Positions 59,341 to 64,000 of a stretch of DNA of 64,000 nucleotides are shown one piece after another. The notes below the pieces were generated by a model. That model did no database searches. It saw only the letters and a program-made list of their open reading frames with translations, and was not told the origin of the DNA. The stretch is from assembly GCA_965247975.1 (NCBI GenBank), contig OZ252050.1, forward strand, positions 1,674,001-1,738,000, given 5' to 3'. This stretch comes from Taishania sp965247975 (lineage in GTDB: Bacteria; Bacteroidota; Bacteroidia; Flavobacteriales_D; Crocinitomicaceae). The stretch's first letter is position 1; every line of letters starts with the position of its first letter. The translations under genes were made by a program, and so were the position numbers.

Positions 59341-60152
59341 GTTAACAACGATTTTATTGTGCTTTGATTAGCAAAGATAATACCATTTTGTTTGGCAGTC
59401 AGAATGTAAGAAGCTAACATTTCAGCTGTTTGTGGCAAATTGTCGTGCAGCAAAACAATCGATCCAGGTTTTGTATTGTTAATCAATCGTTTTTTCAAGG
59501 TGCTTGGATTTTTGAAAACGCTATCAAAAGACCTCAATTCCCATCCAATGGTTTTTTTACCAAGTTTCTTGATTACTCGAGCAATTCTCGGATTGGTGTA
59601 CCCAACTGGTGGTCGAAAAAAGTGTGTCGTTTCGCCGATGATTTGCTGAATGGTTGCATCACATGCCCGAATTTCTAGTTCAACGTTTGAGGTACTTTGC
59701 ATCGAAAACAAAGGATTGTGATTTTGAGTATGATTTCCAATCAAATGACCTTCATTTTTAATTTGTTTTAAAAGTTCTGGAAATAATGCAGCTTTCTTTC
59801 CAAGGACAAAAAACAGTGCTGCGACCTCTTGTTCTTTGAGAATTTCAAGAATCTTAGGAGTCAGTTTTTCATCAGGACCATCATCGAAAGTCAAGAGCAC
59901 GTTTGGTTTCTTGACAGTTGATTGTGCAGGGAGAAAATAATTCAATTTCATGAACAAAACCCCAGCGCTCACAATGATTCCGAATAGTGCTAAAATAACT
60001 ATGAAATACGTCCAAAAATCGGGGTGATTTCTGAAAAACAAAAATAGCACAAGAATCCCTGTGGATGCAATCGCGCTATTTAAGTAATGTTTGTACAATC
60101 GATTCGAATTTTTTAGAGAAAAAAAAGGAATCCAAACTGAATTCCTTTTCAA
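59337..60152 (-). CDS. Polysaccharide deacetylase (NodB-type) membrane protein
   Basis: A protein of up to 271 residues with two N-terminal TM helices and a NodB homology domain: LLTFDDGPDEKLTPKILEIL, GNHTQNHNPLF and FRPPVGYTN, with the catalytic Asp pair and His residues. It removes an acetyl (or acyl) group from a carbohydrate or lipid on the outer side of the inner membrane. The 5' end lacks an ATG; TTG 60152 lies in the efp terminator, and an in-frame TTG near 60098 is another candidate. First gene of the three-gene operon. Confidence 0.82.
   Translation of the reverse strand: MKRNSVWIPFFSLKNSNRLYKHYLNSAIASTGILVLFLFFRNHPDFWTYFIVILALFGIIVSAGVLFMKLNYFLPAQSTVKKPNVLLTFDDGPDEKLTPKILEILKEQEVAALFFVLGKKAALFPELLKQIKNEGHLIGNHTQNHNPLFSMQSTSNVELEIRACDATIQQIIGETTHFFRPPVGYTNPRIARVIKKLGKKTIGWELRSFDSVFKNPSTLKKRLINNTKPGSIVLLHDNLPQTAEMLASYILTAKQNGIIFANQSTIKSLLT
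60119..60150 (-). terminator. Terminator after efp, overlapping the deacetylase 5' end
   Basis: On the minus strand AAAAGGAAT pairs with ATTCCTTTT and is followed by T's. It would stop efp transcription, so the deacetylase operon needs its own promoter or partial read-through. Confidence 0.6.
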
Positions 60153-60167
60153 ATATCGTAATTTGTT

Positions 60168-60734
60168 TTAGTTTTTTACACGTTCCATGTAAACACCAGT
60201 GCGTGTATCCACTTTAATTACTTCACCCATATCGATGAATAAAGGAACACGGATTTCAGCGCCTGTAGCAATTGTTGCAGGTTTCATTGCGTTTGTTGCT
60301 GTATCGCCTTTTACACCTGGTTCTGTATACGTAATTTCAGAAATGATGTAGATTGGCAATTCAACTACCAACGGTGTTTCTTCTTCTGCGTGAAAAAGAA
60401 TGCTGCATGTCATTCCTTCTTGCAAAAACCCTGGTTTTTCAATCATCGCTCTCGGGATATTCACTTGCTCAAATGTTTCATTATTCATGAAAATGTATCC
60501 TTCACCTTCTTCGTATAAATATTGGTATTCACGATTTTCAATACGAACGATTTCAATTTTGTGTCCTGCAGAAAATGTATGATCTAAAACTCTTCCTGTT
60601 TCGATTTGACGTATTTTGGTACGAACGAAAGCTGGACCTTTCCCTGGTTTCACATGTTGAAATTCAATAACTTGAAATAACTTATCGTTGTGCTTGATGC
60701 AAAGTCCGTTTTTTATGTCTGAAGTATTTGCCAT
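60168..60734 (-). CDS. efp: Translation elongation factor P
   Basis: A 188-residue EF-P that rescues ribosomes stalled at polyproline. N-terminal KOW-like domain with modification-site loop KPGKGPAF (Lys32), middle OB domain, and C-terminal OB signature (PGVKGDTATNAMKPATIATG then AEIRVPLFI). The Pro before the Gly-Lys loop resembles EF-P forms modified by routes other than EpmA; no modifying enzyme is seen nearby. TATCTTCG just upstream is a near -7 box. Confidence 0.96.
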   Translation of the reverse strand: MANTSDIKNGLCIKHNDKLFQVIEFQHVKPGKGPAFVRTKIRQIETGRVLDHTFSAGHKIEIVRIENREYQYLYEEGEGYIFMNNETFEQVNIPRAMIEKPGFLQEGMTCSILFHAEEETPLVVELPIYIISEITYTEPGVKGDTATNAMKPATIATGAEIRVPLFIDMGEVIKVDTRTGVYMERVKN

Positions 60735-60822
60735 GATAAAAATTTTGTGGCGCGAAGATAGAGAATTCTTGGAAATTATGAATTATAAATATGGAATTAT
60801 GAATTTACGAGTCAAAATTCTT

Positions 60823-60830
60823 TACATTTG
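60823..60830 (+). promoter_or_regulatory. -7 element of the LapA-like gene
   Basis: TACATTTG, 12 bp before the ATG at 60843. It overlaps an in-frame TTG at 60828, which is therefore not the start. Confidence 0.55.
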
Positions 60831-60842
60831 AAGAAAAAAGAC

Positions 60843-61160
60843 ATGAAAGAATATTGGTCAAATTTAACTACTGCCAAAAAAGCAAAATTGATTGGAATTG
60901 TTTTGTTGGTGATCATTGCATTGATTTTCGTGGTGCGCAATTGGCAACCAACGGAAGTTATTTTTGTGTTTTTCAGAATGCATATTCCGTTGACTTTAAT
61001 CATTGTGATTTCGGGTGCGATAGGCTTTGCTTTTGCTTCGTTGTTTGATTACAGAAAGTTCAAATTGCGGGATAATGAGATTAAGAAACTGAGTGAACAA
61101 TTGGAGGCTGCTAAGAAGTTGGAGAGTAGTCCAGCGGCTGAGAAGCACGTGGATTTGTAG
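60843..61160 (+). CDS. LapA-domain small membrane protein
   Basis: A 105-residue protein with two TM helices (LIGIVLLVIIALIFVVRNWQ and LIIVISGAIGFAFASLFDYR) and a charged coiled-coil C-terminus (DNEIKKLSEQLEAAKKLESS), matching LapA (DUF1049) proteins of the inner membrane. In E. coli LapA/LapB act in LPS assembly control; here no lapB neighbour is seen. Its precise role is open. Confidence 0.78.
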   Translation: MKEYWSNLTTAKKAKLIGIVLLVIIALIFVVRNWQPTEVIFVFFRMHIPLTLIIVISGAIGFAFASLFDYRKFKLRDNEIKKLSEQLEAAKKLESSPAAEKHVDL

Positions 61161-61167
61161 TTTTTTG

Positions 61168-61286
61168 ATTATCCGCTTGTGTACCCTAGACAAACAATTT
61201 GTTTTAAGGGTTTTATGATTTTTTGTCGAAACTAATTACGTGATTTTACTGGGTTAAATTTTTGTCTGATTATCCGCTTGTTTACC
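61168..61286. repeat. 19-bp direct repeat, two copies 100 bp apart
   Basis: GATTATCCGCTTGTGTACC (61168-61186) and GATTATCCGCTTGTTTACC (61268-61286) differ at one base and are spaced exactly 100 bp start to start, in the gap between the LapA-like gene and clpS. No hairpin is associated. Confidence 0.75.
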
Positions 61287-61402
61287 TTTCTAGATGACAT
61301 CGATTTAACATGTTTAAAATCAATCATTTAGAGTGTTTATTTATCGATTTCAATAGAAATTAATCCGTTGATTATCAAATCATCGACAACACACCACCAA
61401 CA

Positions 61403-61434
61403 TTTCTCAAACTCGAAACTATTTTCTAACTTTG
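61403..61434 (+). promoter_or_regulatory. Promoter of clpS
   Basis: TTTC (61403-61406), 20 bp, TAACTTTG (61427-61434), 20 bp before the ATG at 61455. Near-consensus; it lies inside a longer false frame. Confidence 0.5.
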
Positions 61435-61454
61435 TACTAGAAATTATTAAAAAA

Positions 61455-61727
61455 ATGGCAGCAACCGAAACACTGGAATTTGTTGATAAAATTGAGAAAT
61501 TAATTGACCAAAAAAATCTGATCGTTTACAACGACGATGTAAATACGTTTGATCATGTAATTGAATCTTTAGTGAAAGTGTGTAAACACGATTCAATTCA
61601 GGCTGAACAATGCGCTCACATTGTACATTACAAAGGCAAATGTCAGGTGAAACATGGTACTTTTTCGAAATTGGAACCCATGTGTACGGCTCTGCTTGAT
61701 CGAGGAATTAGTGCTGTGATTGAATAA
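61455..61727 (+). CDS. clpS: ClpS adaptor protein
   Basis: A 90-residue protein. From ATG 61455 it contains the ClpS core: LIVYNDDVNTFDHVIESLVK and HIVHYKGKCQVKHGTFSKLE, with the substrate-pocket residues in NDDVNTFDHV. ClpS presents N-degron and other substrates to ClpA/ClpC-type unfoldases. A longer ORF upstream overlaps the promoter and is not used. Confidence 0.9.
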   Translation: MAATETLEFVDKIEKLIDQKNLIVYNDDVNTFDHVIESLVKVCKHDSIQAEQCAHIVHYKGKCQVKHGTFSKLEPMCTALLDRGISAVIE

Positions 61728-61764
61728 AAATCACTTTTTTATTTCAGAAAACGAAAAAGCTCCT

Positions 61765-61772
61765 TATATTTG
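61765..61772 (+). promoter_or_regulatory. -7 element upstream of tRNA-Arg
   Basis: TATATTTG, the TAnnTTTG box, about 90 bp before the tRNA. Transcripts would include the hairpin at 61810-61855. Confidence 0.5.
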
Positions 61773-61809
61773 CACTCCGAAACGAACAGAAAATTGTTTT
61801 TTTTGAAAA

Positions 61810-61855
61810 TTGGCCTAGTGGCTTTCCCGCAAGCGAGGATGCTTACATCGGCCAA
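61810..61855 (+). other. Hairpin/tRNA-like leader segment
   Basis: TTGGCC ... GGCCAA (6-bp stem) encloses an inner AAGC-GAGGAT-GCTT hairpin. Its first bases, GGCCTAGTGGC, resemble the 5' end of the adjacent tRNA (GGCCTCGTGGC). It may be a tRNA-derived scar or a processing signal. Confidence 0.35.
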
Positions 61856-61862
61856 AAAAAAT

Positions 61863-61936
61863 GGCCTCGTGGCGCAACTGAATAGCGCACCTGATTACGG
61901 CTCAGGAGGTTTCAGGTTTGAATCCTGACGAGGTCA
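61863..61936 (+). tRNA. tRNA-Arg (anticodon ACG)
   Basis: Cloverleaf read by hand: acceptor GGCCTCG with CGAGGTC, D-stem GCGC/GCGC, anticodon stem CCTGA/TCAGG with loop TTACGGC (ACG), T-stem TCAGG/CCTGA with loop TTTGAAT, discriminator A. The genomic sequence continues CCCC, so CCA is not fully encoded. ACG is probably edited to ICG to read CGN codons. Confidence 0.95.
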
Positions 61937-62270
61937 CCCCAGCGGAGAATTGGTTAAAATTAACTGGTTCTCCGCTTTTTATTTTAGCCAAATCCTTTGA
62001 TAATAAAGGGATTGAAGCCAAAATAGAATTTACTCGTGTGGTTTGAACTCGGTCATTTTGTTTGTCATAACCTATTCCTGATGGGTAGACCAATTTTTGA
62101 ACAAATTGCTTTTGCATCAAATCGCCAGAACGCCATAAATTGTTGAGTTTTCCTGAAATTGACAACGCTTTATCAATGGCTTTTTGAAGGTTTGAACTCG
62201 AAAATTCAGGATGTATGATTCGCTCCTCTAATTCTTTCATTTCCTCCTTAAATTTGTCCGAGAATTTGAC
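61902..62270 (-). pseudogene. C-terminal remnant of a serine recombinase/integrase
   Basis: An open frame of about 123 codons, VKFSDKFKEEMKELEERII onward, with LNNLWRSGDLMQKQFVQKLV and YPSGIGYDKQNDRVQTTRVN. This is the C-terminal part of large serine recombinases of Bacteroidota mobile elements; the N-terminal catalytic resolvase domain is missing and a stop lies right upstream at 62271-62273. Its end runs into the tRNA-Arg gene on the opposite strand. It is a scar of an element once inserted here. Confidence 0.7.
61941..61980 (+). terminator. Intrinsic terminator after tRNA-Arg
   Basis: AGCGGAGAA pairs with TTCTCCGCT, with an inner GTTA/TAAC pair and then TTTTT. It lies five bases past the tRNA discriminator and inside the recombinase remnant's opposite strand. 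Confidence 0.85.
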
Positions 62271-62584
62271 TTAAATTATCTTGTTATAGAGTAACTACTA
62301 ATTTTAGATAAATCTTTTGATTCGCGACCAAAAATGATATTTTCATTTCCGGAATAATTTTAACATTTCATAAATCACTATATAATAACGACTTATAATT
62401 TAATTCAAAATTTTAACATTTCAAAATTTGGTTGGCATGTTTTTTTTTGTATGTTTGCTAAACAGGTTTGTACGAAACGTGTCGATTGAATTGCTGCTTT
62501 ATAACTATCGATGTAGGCTCTACTAGAATTTTTTTTCTGCCTTTAGCTAAATCGGTTTAATACTTTGACTTAAAACTATAACTT
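62271..62584. other. Non-coding interval
   Basis: No gene, repeat or clear terminator seen. The last 25 bp before the next ATG contain taatactttgac, which is one base short of a -7 box. Confidence 0.5.
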
Positions 62585-63001
62585 ATGAATAACATCTTTC
62601 GAGCTTTACTAGTGCTTCCATTTTTTATTTTTTTTCAAGTCAATTATTCGCAGGCACAATTGGATTCAGTGAATGTGACTGCGAGTTTTGAAACTTCTTC
62701 AGTGATTGTTGACGGGATTACAATTCCAACAAACAATATTGTGGTCGAAACGTGGGTGAATGATTTTGATTTTTTGGGAACTATTGATATTTCTGTTATT
62801 AACACTGAAGATGAGTCTTTGGTTGACTTAAAAAAGTACACCAAGGCTCAAATTTTAGCAGAAAACTTATTTAGCAACGGGATAATAACAACAATTGTCT
62901 TAAATATTGATTCGAGCGCTTCGTATCGAATCGAGATAGGGATTACAAATTATCAAGGTTTGTATTTAGCTCCTCAAGAATTCGTCCTTACTGCTAATTA
63001 A
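62585..63001 (+). CDS. Exported protein of unknown function
   Basis: A 138-residue protein with a long signal peptide (LVLPFFIFFQVNYSQAQ). The remainder is a single beta-sandwich-like domain (NVTASFETSSVIVDGITIPT, NIVVETWVNDFDFLGTIDIS) that ends without a sorting domain. It is 11 bp upstream of the large DNRLRE-type gene, so it is probably co-expressed and may be exported with it. Family unknown. Confidence 0.7.
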   Translation: MNNIFRALLVLPFFIFFQVNYSQAQLDSVNVTASFETSSVIVDGITIPTNNIVVETWVNDFDFLGTIDISVINTEDESLVDLKKYTKAQILAENLFSNGIITTIVLNIDSSASYRIEIGITNYQGLYLAPQEFVLTAN

Positions 63002-63012
63002 TTTTACTGCTT

Positions 63013-64000
63013 ATGAATCCTATTAAAATAATTGGACTATCAATCATTTTGTTTTTTACAAAAAGCAGTTATAGTCAAGTTGTTCATTCGATTACCCTTA
63101 ATCCAACAAAAGATGTTGGGGTGAGTTCATTCTTTCCCAATTCAAGTTTTGGTGATACCTCAAATTTACCCATCGGTAAATTTGGTGTATATGATGGCAA
63201 TGGTAACTTAGTGACTTATGACACTAGAAGGGCTTTTTTGCAATTTGATTTAAGTTCCATTCCAGCAAACGCAATTATAACCAATGCAATTTTTAAAGTA
63301 TACCAATATGCATCGGCAAACATTGTTACAAACGCTAATCTTGCCATTCCTAGAGTCCTTAATCCATGGGAAGAGTCAGGTGTCGATGCTGTAACTTGGA
63401 ATAGTCAGCCGAATGTTGCACCAGGAACACCCCTAAATTTTAATGGAAATTCAACGGGCTGGATTCAAGTCCAAGCAAGAACAACAGTTCAGCAAATTGT
63501 AAATGGCACAATAACAAACTATGGTTGGATGTTGAGATTGTCGACGAGCGAACCTACTGCAGCTATTAATAATAGGTTTACTAGATCAAAAGAACATGTT
63601 AATCAAGCCCAGCGCCCTCAATTAGTTGTAGATTATTACATACCGATGGTCGTTACAGACGCCATTATTAATCATCAAGATGGCGCTACAAGCAACGGAT
63701 CTATAGAGCCTGTCTTGGAGAATGGACCTGGTGGAACCATTACATATAAATGGTATGATTCATCGGGTAATTTACTTAATACGAGTACAACTTCACCAAA
63801 TTTAACTAACATCCCTGCTGGTTGGTATGGTTTAGAAGTAACAAGTAATAAGTATGCATCTTTGCCGTTTTATACTTCATTTATCGTTGGACAGAAATGT
63901 TCTGACCATTCATTTGTTTTTGAACCGGGAAGCAAGTTTATGGATGATATTGTTATTTCTTCTTTAAATAACGGAACGAGTTATGGTGGCACTTCTCCAA
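63013..64000 (+). CDS. Large DNRLRE-domain exported protein (3' end beyond window)
   Basis: The frame is open from ATG 63013 to the right edge (329 residues visible). Signal peptide (IIGLSIILFFTKSSYSQ), then a DNRLRE-type beta domain: RRAFLQFDLSSIPANAIITN, LNPWEESGVDAVTWNSQPNV and a TTVQQIVNGTITNYGWMLRL strand set, followed by an Ig-like repeat (GPGGTITYKWYDSSGNLLNT then LTNIPAGWYGLEVTSNK), typical of SprB-like surface proteins. DNRLRE modules occur in large adhesins and toxins exported by T9SS. A C-terminal sorting domain is expected past the edge. Confidence 0.82.
   Translation, partial: MNPIKIIGLSIILFFTKSSYSQVVHSITLNPTKDVGVSSFFPNSSFGDTSNLPIGKFGVYDGNGNLVTYDTRRAFLQFDLSSIPANAIITNAIFKVYQYASANIVTNANLAIPRVLNPWEESGVDAVTWNSQPNVAPGTPLNFNGNSTGWIQVQARTTVQQIVNGTITNYGWMLRLSTSEPTAAINNRFTRSKEHVNQAQRPQLVVDYYIPMVVTDAIINHQDGATSNGSIEPVLENGPGGTITYKWYDSSGNLLNTSTTSPNLTNIPAGWYGLEVTSNKYASLPFYTSFIVGQKCSDHSFVFEPGSKFMDDIVISSLNNGTSYGGTSP

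Overview
The window is a chromosomal segment of a member of the phylum Bacteroidota, most likely an aerobic or microaerobic flavobacterium-like organism of the Fluviicola/Crocinitomicaceae type. The genus is my inference. The evidence is AT-rich DNA, promoters of the Bacteroidota form (TTTG, about 19 bp, TAnnTTTG), many secreted proteins with type IX secretion (T9SS) C-terminal sorting domains, a PorX regulator, a fused CcoNO oxidase subunit and many LxxC lipoproteins.

Region by region: 0-8 kb holds a lipoprotein (cut by the left edge), a four-PKD T9SS type B protein, TsaC, ClpB, a GreA/GreB-like factor and a GT4 glycosyltransferase, all on the minus strand. 8.1-8.6 kb is an intergenic array of palindromic repeats. 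8.8-15.8 kb carries a dicarboxylate/glutamate symporter, an ARPP-1-like exported protein whose gene contains a copy of that repeat, a lone YhcG/DUF1016 nuclease and several small unknowns. 15.9-20.2 kb is a pabB-tilS-recQ run. 20.2-21.4 kb is a gene-poor gap with two doubtful small ORFs. 21.4-29.1 kb is an accessory stretch with a HicB/HicA-like pair and a Crp-type regulator followed by YHS, DoxX-MsrB-MsrA and DinB-like genes. 29.1-34.4 kb has an HD phosphohydrolase diverging from porX, then a second Crp-type regulator and a rhodanese/thioredoxin set. 34.7-37.4 kb has an AAA/DUF4143 ATPase, an exported protein and a truncated exported-protein remnant.

37.6-49.6 kb is the respiratory core. One minus-strand run encodes HemN, CcoI, CcoS, CcoNO, CcoQ, CcoP, CcoG, FixH and a TauE/SafE-like protein. 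This is a complete kit for building and assembling a cbb3 high-affinity oxidase, with oxygen-independent haem synthesis. A divergent Fnr-like regulator shares the hemN intergenic region, where a TGAC-N4-GTCA palindrome sits about 42-45 bp upstream of the expected transcription start. A close relative of that site lies upstream of ccoS.

49.5-51.8 kb is a 1.17 kb tandem duplication that made two T9SS cargo genes and copied the tail of the neighbouring DUF983 gene. 52-60.7 kb includes another T9SS cargo protein, Tag glycosylase, a beta-barrel candidate, a kinase-like protein diverging from a BadF-type kinase, a CAP-domain protein, a deacetylase-LolA-dehydratase operon and EF-P. 60.8-64 kb has a LapA-like protein, ClpS, a tRNA-Arg(ACG) with a serine-recombinase remnant at its 3' side, and the start of a large DNRLRE-type exported protein cut by the right edge.

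No rRNA, CRISPR array or intact mobile element was seen. The items most worth a second look are the repeat captured inside a coding sequence, the Fnr-type operator set, the tandem cargo duplication with a fast-diverging centre, the DoxX-MsrB-MsrA fusion, and the tRNA-Arg/recombinase scar.
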